This document shows, piece after piece, positions 1 through 10,803 of a stretch of 64,000 nucleotides of DNA. The stretch comes from Culex pipiens pallens. Taxonomy: Eukaryota > Arthropoda > Insecta > Diptera > Culicidae. The notes beneath the pieces are model-generated. The model saw only the letters and a list, made by a program, of their open reading frames with translations. It was not told the origin of the DNA and did no database searches. Numbering within the stretch: the first letter of the stretch is position 1; every line of letters begins with the position of its first letter. The stretch covers positions 97,611,982 to 97,675,981 of the forward strand of contig NC_068937.1 of assembly GCF_016801865.2 (NCBI RefSeq), in the 5' to 3' direction. The translations under genes and the position numbers were made by a program.

Positions 1-2556
1 CGACTGCTCGATAGTCTTTCCCGAGAGAGAAAGATTGAGCTGCGGCGGTTCATGCTTCCCCGTAAAAACGACCAGTTCCGTCTTCTCCGGAGAGAATTCA
101 ATACCCTTTTCAACTGCCCAATGGGCCAAGTTGTTCAGGGTATCTTGCAAGGGTTCTAGCAGATCGGCTTCCTTCTTGGCAGCGATTGAAACCACTGCGT
201 CATCTGCGTACTGTATAAGGGAGCAGTCTCCGGTCAAGCAATCATCGATATCGCTGACGTAGAAGTTATACATGGATGGACTTAGGCGTGAGCCTTGTGC
301 CAAACCCATGTAACTTATCCGGGTGATTGCCAGATCACCTTGCACAAAGTGCATGTGTTTTTCTGACAACAGGTTGATGAGGAAGTTGCACATCGTCGGA
401 TTGAGACCGCTCCGCCGCAGCTTTACTCCCAACACCTCGATGGAGACTGAATCGAATGCACCCTTGATGTCTAGGAAGACAGAAGCCATTTGCTGTTTTT
501 TTACCACGGGCTATGTCGATTCCTGTGGCCAGCAAGGCTAGACAGTCGCTTGTTCCCTTGCCTCTCCGGAAGCCATACTGCGTGTCTGACAGCAAGTGCT
601 CTCGTTCCATCCATGGTTCGAGGCGGTCGAGGATCATCTTCTCCAGCAACTTGCGTAGACACGACAGCAAGCTGATTGGACGATACGAGTTGTGGTCGGA
701 CGCCGGCTTACCGGGCTTTTGAATGGCAACCACCCGGACCTGTCGCCATTCGTGTGGAATTACGTTCTGCTCCACCAACGTGTTGAACAGTTTCAACAGA
801 CGCTGCTTGGCGACGTCCGGAAGATTCTTCAGCAAGCTGAACTTGATCTTGTCCGGACCAGGAGCAGTGTTGTTGCCCGTCAATAGTGCTATGGAGAGCT
901 CTACCATCGAGAAGGGAGGATTAGAATCGCTCCCATCAACAACGTCGAATGATGGTTGTGTCGGCACCGAGTCCGGGCACACCTTCTTGGCGAAATCCAA
1001 TATCCACTTGTCCGATTTTTCCACACTCTCGTTCGGAACGGAACCTCTACGCATGGCCCAGATCGACTTCCTTCTTGGCAGCGATTGAAACCACTGCGTC
1101 ATCTGCGTACTGTATAAGGGAGCAGTCTCCGGTCAAGCAATCATCGATATCGCTGACGTAGAAGTTATACATGGATGGACTTAGGCGTGAGCCTTGTGCC
1201 AAACCCATGTAACTTATCCGGGTGATTGCCAGATCACCTTGCACAAAGTGCATGTGTTTTTCTGACAACAGGTTGATGAGGAAGTTGCACATCGTCGGAT
1301 TGAGACCGCTCCGCCGCAGCTTTACTCCCAACACCTCGATGGAGACTGAATCGAATGCACCCTTGATGTCTAGGAAGACAGAAGCCATTTGCTGTTTTTT
1401 TACCACGGGCTATGTCGATTCCTGTGGCCAGCAAGGCTAGACAGTCGCTTGTTCCCTTGCCTCTCCGGAAGCCATACTGCGTGTCTGACAGCAAGTGCTC
1501 TCGTTCCATCCATGGTTCGAGGCGGTCGAGGATCATCTTCTCCAGCAACTTGCGTAGACACGACAGCAAGCTGATTGGACGATACGAGTTGTGGTCGGAC
1601 GCCGGCTTACCGGGCTTTTGAATGGCAACCACCCGGACCTGTCGCCATTCGTGTGGAATTATGTTCTGCTCCACCAACGTGTTGAACAGATTCAACAGAC
1701 GCTGCTTGGCGACGTCCGGAAGATTCTTCAGCAAGCTGAACTTGATCTTGTCCGGACCAGGAGCAGTGTTGTTGCCCGTCAATAGTGCTATGGAGAGCTC
1801 TACCATCGAGAAGGGAGGATTAGAATCGCTCCCATCAACAACGTCGAATGATGGTTGTGTCGGCACCGAGTCCGGGCACACCTTCTTGGCGAAATCCAAT
1901 ATCCACTTGTCCGATTTTTCCACACCCTCGTTCGGAACGGAACATCTACGCATGGCCCTCGCAACGCGCCACAGAGTGCTCATGGACGTATCTGCTGGTA
2001 GTCCTTCAACGAACTCCCGCCAGTACATTCGCTTCTTCCGCTTCAGAGTATTACTGTACCTGCGATCAAGAGCTCTGTACTTTTGGAAGTTCGCTCGGAT
2101 TCCACACTTGCAGAAGTCCACATAAGCTTCTGACCTGGCCGCCGAGAGATCCGTACACTCCTTGTCCCACCAGGGAAGTGGAGGGCGCGTTCGGATATAC
2201 GGTCCCGGGACGGGTTTCGTCTGAGCTTGTAACGCACTGTCATAGATCAAATTATCCAAAAACGCATATACTTCAAGCGGTACCAACCCTGCTTGCAACT
2301 CAACTCCAATGGAGACTGCCTCCGCGTACTGTTTCCAGTCGATATTTCGCGTCAGATCGTAAGGCATCTCCACCGTTGTCGATTGCTGTGGGCCATGGCT
2401 AACCAGAATAGCGATCGGCAAATGATCACTGCCACGAGGATCTTGGAGCACGTTCCAGTCACAAAGAATTGCCAGACTGTTGGAACAGAGCGACAAGTCG
2501 ATGGCACTCGCCTTCGTACCGGAATCTTTAAACTTTGCAGAACTCGATTTGATCAC
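1..2556 (-). pseudogene. endonuclease-reverse transcriptase ORF2, frameshifted and internally duplicated
   Basis: The longest open piece is 2556-1234 (about 440 codons: endonuclease C-terminus, a linker with a WWDKEC motif, and RT fingers/palm up to the region before the first catalytic Asp). The frame is then lost at a run of seven T on the plus strand (1395-1401), and the catalytic portion (DIKGAFD to YADD) continues in another frame from about 1406 down to 1047. The same break is present in the duplicated upstream copy at 496-502. After the second YADD, at the left edge, the ORF remains open to base 1. A normal GLPQGS-type motif reads GLAQGS here. No functional protein can be made from this arrangement without two corrections. 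Confidence 0.85.
160..1957. repeat. tandem duplication, two 899-bp units
   Basis: Positions 160-1058 and 1059-1957 are nearly identical at a constant offset of 899 bp (for example 323 pairs with 1222, 723 with 1622). I noticed only a handful of differences, such as ACGTTC/ATGTTC near 772/1671, CAGTTTC/CAGATTC near 787/1686 and CACTCTC/CACCCTC near 1023/1922. The join at about 1058-1066 (GGCCCAGATCGA) fuses the far end of one unit to the start of the other with almost no microhomology. It duplicates the RT fingers-palm segment. A recent unequal exchange or an assembly artefact could both give this picture. Confidence 0.93.
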
Positions 2557-2569
2557 ATCTGTAAATTAT

Positions 2570-4840
2570 GCGATCAAAAACGTCGTTCCAACTTTTGTTT
2601 GCTCTATTAAAAAAAATCGCCCGAAAATCCGCGGAGACAAGCCCGAAAATCTGCGAGGTGAAGTTACCGTTCCAACGTTTTAGGGAGGCTTTGGCATCCG
2701 TGTATATTGGACATGCGTTGGGCGTCCCAGTGTTAATAATTTCAAAGATATTGAAAAGATTGAAAAAATAACTTATATTTAATATTTTTTTTGTATTTAT
2801 TTTGAGGTTATATCTCAGCAACCAAAAGTTGGATCAAAAATCTTAAATCGTAGATAATTGCCTATTTAAACAACTGAAAAAAAATTAAATCAATTCCAAA
2901 TTTAAGCTCAATCTTTTTTTTAAATTTATCAAAGCATAGCAAATTCAATTTAAAGTAAGAGTAAGACTTAAACAATTTGGATGTCCATGACTAAAAGAAT
3001 GATTTTTAGCGCGTTGTCTACAACTTTGCCAAAGACACGAAATCGGTTTTTTCGATTATTTTCACATAACTTTTGTTTGTACAGCCGAGCAATTCTATAC
3101 AAAATCGGTCTTTATTCTTTAATTTTAATTTTTTTAATCCGTCTGAAACTTTTTTGGTGCCCAAGCCATTTTGCATCATTAGTTTGTCCATATAGTTTTC
3201 CATACAAATTTGGCATCAATGAAAACTAAAAAATCTGTATCTTTTGAAGAAATTTTTGGTCGGTTTGGTGTCTTCGGCAAAGTTGTAGGTATGGATAAGG
3301 ACTACACTGAAAAAAATGATAAATGGTAATTTATTTTGCTGATTTTTAATTTCACTTTTTGTCATTAAAACATGATTTGCAAAAAACACTATTTTTTTAA
3401 TTTTGCCAGCTTTTCAGAAATTTCCAGAACGGGCAAAAAATATTTGTTTGAGTGATGAATTTTTGAATCATTACTGAATTAAAAAAAAATAGAAATATCG
3501 ACCGCAACTTAATGTCAACTAAATTTTTCGATGTAAAATCAAATTTGCAATCTAAAAGTACATTAGTGAAATTTTCATAAAGTGCACCGTTTTAAGTTAT
3601 AGCTATTTTTAGGTAACTTGTAAAAAAATAGTTGCTGATATTAATTTAAAAAAAAATTACTGCCCATGTTTGCCCACTTTTGAAAAAAATATTTTTGAAG
3701 TGCTTTTTTTGAACTTTGTTGCTGAGATATTGCCATGCAAAGATTTAAAAACATAAAATTGATGTTTACTAAGTCTCACCCAAACAACCCATAATTTTCT
3801 TATGTCGATATCTCAGCAACTAATGGTGCGATTTTCAATGTTTATAAATAAAACTTTCGTTAAATTTTCCGATCTTTTCGAAATCAATATTTTCAAAAAA
3901 AAAAATAAATTAAGACTAACATTTCAAAAGGTCGTAATATTGAATGTTTGTCCCTGTCTCTGATTCTTGTATGGAGAAAAAATATTACACAGCTCGACTT
4001 TTTTTGGACACACTAAATCATTGGAATCAATCGTGCTTAATTAAAAAGAAAAGTTGCGTTAGTTTGGATTTTTATGAATGTTTGGAATAAAATAAATATT
4101 AACAAGGAGCTTTTATAACTAGATATATTCCTTAAAATAAAATTAAAATATTTTTTTCCGGAAACAACACTTTTTACTTTTTTAATTATTAATTTTGATT
4201 TTATGAAAATATTTAAAAGCGCATTTTTATTAAATCATGAATGCTGTTTAATAACATAATAGCTTTAATTCCTAAAGCATATTTATTCTGGATGCTATTA
4301 ATTGCACTGCAATTCCATAATTTTGGATGCATGTGTTTTACTAAGTTTCTTGTTTTGTTGAGAGTTTTTTTTACTTTCTGTACCATTTCAATAAATTTTT
4401 ATACTGTTATTATTTACCTTAAACTTTGTGATGTCATACTTTTTTCACACTTTTAAGTGAATTTCTGTTTTTTTTTTTAATATATTATTAAATTGGTTTT
4501 AATGGTGTTACAGCACTTACACAAATTAAAATGTTTTGTATTTGACCCAATGTCACCCCCTCTAAAGGGTGAGTTTGAGTTAATTTTAAAACTATTGGGA
4601 TTTATGAACGGTGTGATTATACAGCGATATTCTGGGAAAATGTTGGTAAATCATTCATTCAGGAACATTCCCCGACATTATTTATTTCGATATATTTTGA
4701 AAAATTTTTATTGTGTAGAAATAACAACAGTAATATCGTTTTTTGACCAAAAGTCACCACCACTGACGGTATATCATTTGTGGATAAACATTTTTGAAAT
4801 CTATACTTATTTTGTTTTTTTTTTAAAGATTTTTCACCTG
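2570..4840. other. AT-rich gene-free stretch with a decayed palindrome-family fragment
   Basis: No supportable gene. From about 2970 to 3960 it holds a one-armed, decayed copy of the GAGCAATTCTC palindromic family described below. A terminal-like GAGCAATTCTATAC is at 3086, the phrase CATTAGTTTGTCCATATA at 3177, TTCGGCAAAGTTGTAGG near 3273, and GATATCTCAGCAACTAATGG near 3809. No matching right terminus is visible. From 4000 to 4840 the DNA is AT-rich with homopolymer A and T runs; the ORFs there have low-complexity composition and no recognisable domain. Confidence 0.6.
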
Positions 4841-4844
4841 GGAG

Positions 4845-4975
4845 GAAAAAGCCACGTGGCCATATAGGGGGGGGGGGGGGGGGGTTGGCGTGAAACCACG
4901 AAAAACCATGAGGGGGGAGGGGGGGGGGTCAAAAATTCTCCAAAAAAAAGCCACGTGGTTTATGCACGACCCCTA
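4845..4975. repeat. poly-G hairpin MITE remnant
   Basis: Inverted GCCACGTGG motifs (about 4851 and 4950) bracket a run of about 18 G and a second G-rich run. The right end, CACGTGGTTTATGCACGACC, resembles the terminal sequence of the complete MITEs at 6162-6319 and 28475-28642. Both arms are diverged and no target-site duplication was found. Confidence 0.55.
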
Positions 4976-5369
4976 AGTCCCTAATCATTATTTGTAATCC
5001 TCTTGCTATACAATAGGTAAACAAGATACAATACTTCGTAAAACTGATAATTTCGTGAAAGAAGATACTTGGTGGGACAATTATGCGTAGAAGTACAACG
5101 ATTGGAGAAGTACAGAATTGGTGTTGTTTTCAATGAGTTTCCGAACAAAGTACTAGATTTTATGTGTTTTTCAAAAAGTAAACGTCAAACTAAACCTAAA
5201 AATTACAAAAAGTCAGAATCGACCAAAAATGACATGGGTCAAGTATGCGTAGAACGACAATGTTGTCACTTTAGAATTAGAAACAATGTTAATACTTTCA
5301 ATTAGTATTCTTTATCATTTTATTGAAACTTTTCGGCATTTAACCCATTCTGGCATTTGAGTTTCTGGC
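4976..5369. other. gene-free stretch, nothing recognised
   Basis: A 78-codon open frame (5069-5305, +) is present but has no recognisable domain, no homology I can name and composition like its AT-rich surroundings, so I do not call it a gene. Confidence 0.4.
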
Positions 5370-6005
5370 AAACAACATGCTGGCGAATGACATTCCTTTC
5401 CCGCGTATTTCCCGTTCTTGAGCTCCTTAACAGCCTTAGCTACTTCCTCCAACGTAGGCGGGTCCACAGCTTTTCCATCGTCCTCAACATGTTATCTGTC
5501 CTCGACGATGTCTCACCGTTCAACAGCTGCTGAAAGTGCTCCTTGCACCTAGCCGCCACCGCAGTCTTGTCTGTCAACAGGTTACCTCCCGTGTCATTGC
5601 ACATCACAGGGGAAGACGTGGATTAACTTCTCACACCGTTGACAGTTGCGTAAAACCTCCGCTTATCGTTCGCGCTGTACTGTGCTTCCGCTTCGGCAAG
5701 TACCGTTTCGTCGTACTCCCGTTCTTTTCGGCGGTGCCGGTCGTCGCTGCTCGAGAGGCGCTGGACGTTCAACCGCGCTATCCTCGTAGTTCGCGGGTCA
5801 ACACGTTCGACAGCCTAACTCGAATCTTGCACGCTACCAGAGTCGATGTTCGGTCCTTTGAACGATCGGACGTCCATCTCGTCTGAGAAGTGTCGACCAT
5901 CCACCAAAATGTGATCGGTTTGAGTACACAGTACACGATTCGCCATTTGGGTGGCGTCATGTGTGCTTCCGAATGTTCTTACGCGCAAACAAGGGGCCGT
6001 CAACT
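5370..6005 (-). pseudogene. RTE-clade non-LTR retrotransposon fragment (endonuclease C-terminus and pre-RT linker)
   Basis: Read on the minus strand, about 6000-5800 gives an endonuclease C-terminal signature (TDHILVDGRHFSDEMDVRSF, then GPNIDS). About 5600-5385 gives the linker typical of RTE/BovB-like proteins: CNDTGGNLLTDKTAVAARCK, EHFQQLLNGE, and then GKAVDPPTLEEVAKAVKELK followed by NGKYAGKE. The pieces lie in different frames with stop codons between them, and the RT catalytic domain is missing. It is a decayed fragment, unrelated to the I/LOA-type element at the left edge. Confidence 0.85.
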
Positions 6006-6161
6006 GGTGCGAATCGAGACTACAGTCTGAACAAGGACGTAAGTTTTAAAAGCACTTTAAAGCTTGAAATTTCGAAAACGATGCACTATTTTAGATGGTC
6101 TGTGTCTATTTTATCCGAAACTAATCAAACTTTTTTAGTTGCGTTTAGTGTAAGTTGGATA

Positions 6162-6319
6162 GGGACCATCCACAAACCACGTGGACACTTTTTTGGAAAT
6201 CTCAAACCCGGGGGGGGGGGACAATTTCCATACAAATAACATCTTTTTGGTATGGAGCGTGGACAATCGACAACCAGCCCCCCCCCCCCCACTCCCCCCC
6301 GTGGTTTATGGCTGGTCCC
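6162..6319. mobile_element. poly-C/poly-G hairpin MITE, 158 bp, TSD ATA
   Basis: Terminal inverted repeats start GGGACCATCCACAAACCACG and end GTGGTTTATGGCTGGTCCC. ATA is present directly outside both ends (6159-6161 and 6320-6322). The inside has a G run (about 6211-6220), the core CCATACAAAT...TATGGAGCGTGG and long C runs (about 6280-6300). It lies about 280 bp upstream of the TTLL12 start codon. The 3-bp duplication and G-rich ends would suit a PIF/Harbinger-like MITE, but that is inference. Confidence 0.85.
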
Positions 6320-6599
6320 ATATTTCAGTTTGTTTCAGTAAAAATTGATTTAGAGTTGAATCGAGAACTCGACCTGATTCACGGCATATCTTCTCGACTG
6401 GGTTCACCATCAGAAACATCATGAGTGATGGTAAGGTTTGTGTCTTCGCTGAAAACGTCCATCATTACCGTCGTCAACTGTCATCTGCCGGCATCCTCCA
6501 CCCACCAACTCAAAACAAAAACAACGTGCTGGGCAGAAAGTCAAAAGAAATCACAAAAGTCGCGTGGCGAACCATCTCCCCCCGCTAACGTAACTGAGA

Positions 6600-8471
6600 A
6601 TGGACGGTCTCAACGAGTACGACACCTTTCTGGCCGCGCACCGGCCCCAGCTGCAGGCCTCGGGCGTTCCGGAGCACTTTTGGCCGGAGCTGTTCCGCAA
6701 GCTGAAGCACCAGGTGTTTGACGCCGGGAACGTCTTTTCGCTGCTGCTGATCGATTACGGCGAGGAGGAACGGGCGGACGGCGAACCGATTTGGACGGTG
6801 GCCGTTTCGAAGGAGGGCGGCATTCGGGCCGATCAGCCGGGTGAGATTTATCTGGTGGACCACGCGTGGACGTTCCGGTCGGATAACGCGCGGCAGCTGT
6901 TGAACGAGCATCCGCCGCTGGTGAACCGGTTGGCCATTATGATGGGAATTGAGCAGGAGGAGGTGCCTGGGACGGTGGTTATTGCGCGGATTTTAACAGA
7001 GGTGTGGAAGTGGTGCAACATGTACTCGCTGAACGGGGATGGCATTTCGGTGGAGAACCGGATGCCGATTTGGTACGTGATGGACGAGTTGGGCAGCGGG
7101 ATTCGGCACGGAGATTCGCCAAATTGCCGGGTTGTGCCGTTTATCCACGTGAGCGAGCAGATGACGTACAGTTTGCTGTTTCCGATCGAGGACATTGACG
7201 AGGGAGATCAGCTGTTCCGGGATTACGTCGAGGGCGTTCCGAGCGATACGAAGGAGCGGGAGTGTTTGCTACTGCCTTGGGAGTACAGTTCGTTGGTTGA
7301 GGAAAGCTTTACGCAGAAGGAAGCTTCGAAAGAGTACTTTTTGGCGGGGCATATTGAGGAATCGTTGCCGGATCCGGAGGTGGCGCCGCCACTCTTCGAT
7401 GGCAACAGTCCGTTGAAGGTTTACTCCGAGTACGAGTTTGTCAATCGGTATTTGAACGATCCGGCGTTTGAGATTGTGGACAACGCTGAGGAGGCGGACA
7501 TTCTGTGGCTTACGACGCACTTTAAGCAGTACCGCGAGTTTAGCCAAACCACGCCGAACAAGTACGTGAACCAGTTCCCGTTCGAGAACGTTATCACGAT
7601 CAAGGATCTGCTGAGTGTGGTCTGTCGAAGAATGGCCACGAAAAAGAGTACCGACGATGAAGGTTTGCTTGAAGCGAACCCGAAATGGCTGCCGGTCACG
7701 TACAACCTTAAAACGGAACTCGTCGAGTTTGTCAGCTACTTCCAGAACCGTGCCCAAAAAGGTCTCGACAATCACTTTATCATCAAACCGTGGAATCTGG
7801 CCCGCGGCCTGGACATGTACATCACCAAGAGCCTCCCGCAAATCATGCGCCTTCAACAGACCGGTCCAAAAATCGCCCAAAAGTACATCGAACATCCGGT
7901 GCTGTTCGACCGGCCCGAGGTTGAGGGTGGCCGCGTCAAGTTCGACATCCGCTACGTGGTCCTGCTGAAGAGCGTCGACGAGCTGTCGGCGTACGTGTAC
8001 ACCAACTTCTTCCTGCGCTTTGCCAACAAACCCTTCTCTATGGACGACTTTGACGACTACGAGAAGCACTTCACCGTGATGAACTACTCCCGGGGGGAGG
8101 CAAACTTCCAGCTGCGCCACATGAAGTGCGAAGAGTTCCTCGACCAGTGGGCCGTCCAATATCCGAAGCACGCGTGGGAGAACATCGAGGCGGACATTTG
8201 CGACATGCTTAAGGAGGTGCTGCAGGGAGCTACGCGGGTCGGTCCGCCGTGTGGAATCGGTGCCAGTGCGCAATCACGGGCCCTGTACGCGGTCGATCTG
8301 ATGCTGGAGTGGTCCAACGCCGGGACCACCATTCAGCCGAAGATTCTGGAGATGAACTTTACGCCGGATTGCAAGCGAGCGTGCGAGTACTATCCGAACT
8401 TTTACAACGATATCTTCAATTTGCTGTTTTTGGACCAGGACAATCCGGACGTGTTCCGGAAGATTGCTTGA
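6600..8471 (+). CDS. TTLL12: tubulin-tyrosine ligase-like protein 12
   Basis: A single uninterrupted 623-codon exon, close to the length of vertebrate TTLL12 (about 640 residues). The N-terminal half includes a SET-like stretch (about residues 160-209: GSGIRHGDSPNC...FPIEDIDEGDQLFRDY), a known peculiarity of TTLL12. The C-terminal half is the TTL-type ATP-grasp fold: FIIKPWNLARG (about 393-403), KFDIRYVVLL (447-456) and the metal-binding-like LEMNFTPDC (583-591). TTL enzymes ligate amino acids to tubulin tails; TTLL12 family members are thought to have weak or no ligase activity and have been linked to mitosis, histone methylation and innate signalling. The start was chosen at the first in-frame ATG (GAGAATGG); no intron or frameshift is seen. 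The codon third positions are GC-rich, unlike the flanks. A 334-codon antisense ORF is a shadow. Confidence 0.96.
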   Translation: MDGLNEYDTFLAAHRPQLQASGVPEHFWPELFRKLKHQVFDAGNVFSLLLIDYGEEERADGEPIWTVAVSKEGGIRADQPGEIYLVDHAWTFRSDNARQLLNEHPPLVNRLAIMMGIEQEEVPGTVVIARILTEVWKWCNMYSLNGDGISVENRMPIWYVMDELGSGIRHGDSPNCRVVPFIHVSEQMTYSLLFPIEDIDEGDQLFRDYVEGVPSDTKERECLLLPWEYSSLVEESFTQKEASKEYFLAGHIEESLPDPEVAPPLFDGNSPLKVYSEYEFVNRYLNDPAFEIVDNAEEADILWLTTHFKQYREFSQTTPNKYVNQFPFENVITIKDLLSVVCRRMATKKSTDDEGLLEANPKWLPVTYNLKTELVEFVSYFQNRAQKGLDNHFIIKPWNLARGLDMYITKSLPQIMRLQQTGPKIAQKYIEHPVLFDRPEVEGGRVKFDIRYVVLLKSVDELSAYVYTNFFLRFANKPFSMDDFDDYEKHFTVMNYSRGEANFQLRHMKCEEFLDQWAVQYPKHAWENIEADICDMLKEVLQGATRVGPPCGIGASAQSRALYAVDLMLEWSNAGTTIQPKILEMNFTPDCKRACEYYPNFYNDIFNLLFLDQDNPDVFRKIA

Positions 8472-8631
8472 AGAGGTGGTTGTGGAAAGAAGTCAAAAAT
8501 ACAATTGTTGACCGAGCCTTACTTTACGGTTGCTTCATCTGAATATCACATCCAAAGTATTCTAAATTTAGGGCAGGGTGGCCACTCAAATCCCATTTCC
8601 AATTTCCAGATACAAAGTTCAAGAAACCTCA

Positions 8632-8637
8632 AATAAA
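8632..8637 (+). terminator. polyadenylation signal AATAAA for TTLL12
   Basis: A canonical AATAAA hexamer lies about 160 bp after the TTLL12 stop codon and is the first on this strand after the stop. Cleavage position cannot be seen from sequence alone. Confidence 0.5.
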
Positions 8638-8699
8638 CGGCAATTCCTACACAAAAGATGATTGCAAATCATCGAAAACTATTTATGATTGAGTCAGGG

Positions 8700-10135
8700 T
8701 TCACCATTGAACACGATTTTCTACATATATTCGCAATTCGCAATTTTCAGTGTAAGAATGGGCCTTGACCGATCTTATGCACCAGGTTCCCGACGAACAC
8801 GCACTGCCCTTACACCTACATCTCACCCTTGCTCTGAGTCAGTACGAGCAACACGCTAGAACACGCTTTGAGTGTTCGTGCCAGGCATGCACACCTTCTT
8901 TTCCGGTTACGCATTTTAACTCGGCAGGGGGTGGTACATTACGTAGGGTTTGATGTAAGTATAAGCTCCTAACCATTTATAGTGTGTCTATCAATTTTCA
9001 TTAAAGCAAGTACTGTTTTATTTTAGATTGAATTCAAAAACTAATTGTTATTTTACTGTGTATTGTTTTCTCCAGAAATCTTTCCTAGTGTTGAGTCGTG
9101 TTTATATGTTGCTATTTCTTTTGTCGCGGTGTTTTGTTACAATTTTTGGTCCTAAGCATGTTATTCAAAAGTTTACCAAAAGTACAATAGTAATATTTGT
9201 GTTAATCTTTTAACCATTTCCATAAATTGAGTAAGGACTCAAACCTCACTTGTTTGAAAAAAGGGTGAAGATTGAAAACAATAGACAGTAAAAGAGAATA
9301 TATTTTATTAAAATCAAGAATCAATAGTAAGAGAAGGATGAGCGTATTTTAATGAATAAAAATGAGAAGCTGGATGTAGTAGATGTAAAATTAGACAATA
9401 GTTAAAAAATAGAGATAAAAAACAAGCTTAGATTATAGTAATGATAATTTATAGGACAGATAAAGAATTATTCAAATAAATAAATTCGCAATAAAATCAA
9501 AAAAGAATAGGCAAATGATAAATAGACACATACTAACATTAAGGAAAAGTATATTTTTAAGGAAAAAAAAAACAAAGATTGTTACAGCAGTATCAATTGG
9601 TAAAAAAAAAGAGTGGAAAAGCTTTGAGAGATAAGAGAATCAAAAGTTAGTAAAATCAAAATCAAATGATGGTTATTAAATAGAAGAATCAGTGAAGAAG
9701 TGAGAATCAGTAGAGCAAAATAAAAATAGGAGATAGGTGGTAGCTGAGGATGAAGAGAAGAGAAAATCAGATACATCCACAGCAGTTGACTCAACATACT
9801 GCGAATCAAAACAATACCGTCTACAATCACAAATTACTACCCTTTCCCACATTTTCGCGCCCCTTTCTTTCAGCCGTCTCGACTCTGACCCGCGGTGGTC
9901 AAAGGTTTACGATCCGTTTCCACAGGCCACCAGCTAGGTCATCATGAAAACCAAGCCAACGTGGAGGTAAGAAAATAGGACACTTGCAAGGAACCAGAGC
10001 TATACTGTTCTGATCAAGATAATTCGGATGATCTAACAGAACTACGGATGTAGTTAGTTGCGCTCCTTCCAGGATGTTCCTTACCTGGACGTCAACCGAA
10101 GAGCACGCAACAAGATCAGTGCCATTGCATGCTCT
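8700..10135. other. gene-free stretch with a GC-balanced block and a purine-rich tract
   Basis: 8760-8960 is a GC-balanced block with paired motifs (GAACACGCACTGCC, ACGCTAGAACACGCTTTGAG, CAGGGGGTGG) that looks unlike its flanks and may be a transposon remnant. About 9250-9780 is strongly purine-rich on the plus strand, almost without C, and has AATAAA-like motifs scattered through it. 9830-10130 is again GC-balanced. I recognise no protein in any frame; the ORFs here are short and featureless. Confidence 0.45.
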
Positions 10136-10446
10136 TACCCAGTCACGGCGTTCTAGCAGGATTCTAGCAGAGTTCTAACAGAGGTGGATATTCTAACAGC
10201 ATTCTAGCAGAAACGTTCCATGGTTCTAGCAGGATTCTGACAGAACCAGCTCTGCTAGAATATTTCGTGACTGGGTAGGTATCAATCCTTGGCCTGCAAA
10301 GCGGAATCTAATTGGAATCGTATACAAATTCCGTTTCAAACGCAACAACCGGTTCCGTGTTTGAACCGGTTGTTGCGTTTGAAACGGAATTTTTATACGA
10401 TTCTAATTAGATTCCGTTTTAGAATTCGGATTGATTTGACTGGGTA
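10136..10446. mobile_element. compound foldback element with nested hairpins
   Basis: TACCCAGTCACG (10136-10147) and its inverse CGTGACTGGGTA (10266-10277) bracket about seven direct repeats of TTCTARCAG (10151-10260). Immediately after, a long hairpin follows: arms 10281-10355 and 10363-10436, with a 7-nt loop CGTGTTT (10356-10362). The innermost 30 bp are perfectly paired, the outer part has a few mismatches. It ends with another GACTGGGTA (10438-10446), so the ACCCAGTC end occurs once in one orientation and twice in the other. Confidence 0.85.
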
Positions 10447-10803
10447 TGTTTGCATCAGGACACTGTAGCGATGAGTTCGTCTTTTTGAGTAAAATTATCC
10501 TTTGACCTTTTAAAAAAACAATAGCTGGATTTTAAAATATTGAAAGAATTAATACTAAATTTTTTTATTTAGCAAAAGATAAATTTATTAGCATTGAAAT
10601 TTGAACCACATAATTTTAAATAACTTGTTTGCTCACTTCACATTTTGGGTTACATTTAGAATTCAAAGTAGTTTTCGTGCCGTGAAAAATCACTAGCCTT
10701 AAAAATCATAGAATGTTTAAAACGATTTTTAATTTTTTTTTATCAATTTTATTCAATTTGAAATTAAAACGGGCTCAAGACGAATTGATTAATAGTAGTT
10801 TAT

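Larger units (their letters stand above)
1..2570 (-). mobile_element. 5'-truncated non-LTR retrotransposon (I/LOA/jockey group)
   Basis: On the minus strand this block encodes the end of an APE-type endonuclease (motif SDHLPI, near 2440) followed by a reverse transcriptase. RT landmarks are the NNTAPGPD block, YRPISLLSCLRKLLEK, QYGFRRGKGTSD, the catalytic-domain start SVFLDIKGAFDSV and the YADD box. After YADD the reading frame continues through the RT thumb (LNNLAHWAVEKGIEFSPEKT) and runs off the left window edge at base 1. The right edge near 2560 falls inside the endonuclease, after which the sequence becomes AT-rich, so the copy is 5'-truncated as is usual for LINEs. Clade assignment within the I/LOA/jockey group is not settled by eye. 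It carries a frameshift and an internal tandem duplication, listed separately, so it is dead. Confidence 0.88.

Noticed and set aside
4868..4884. Long G and C runs as assembly gaps or errors
   Set aside because: The runs occur inside well-bounded MITEs with matching ends and duplications, so they belong to the elements, although exact run lengths may be unreliable.
7269..8273. 334-codon antisense ORF over TTLL12
   Set aside because: Shadow of the GC-rich third codon positions of TTLL12; no domain.
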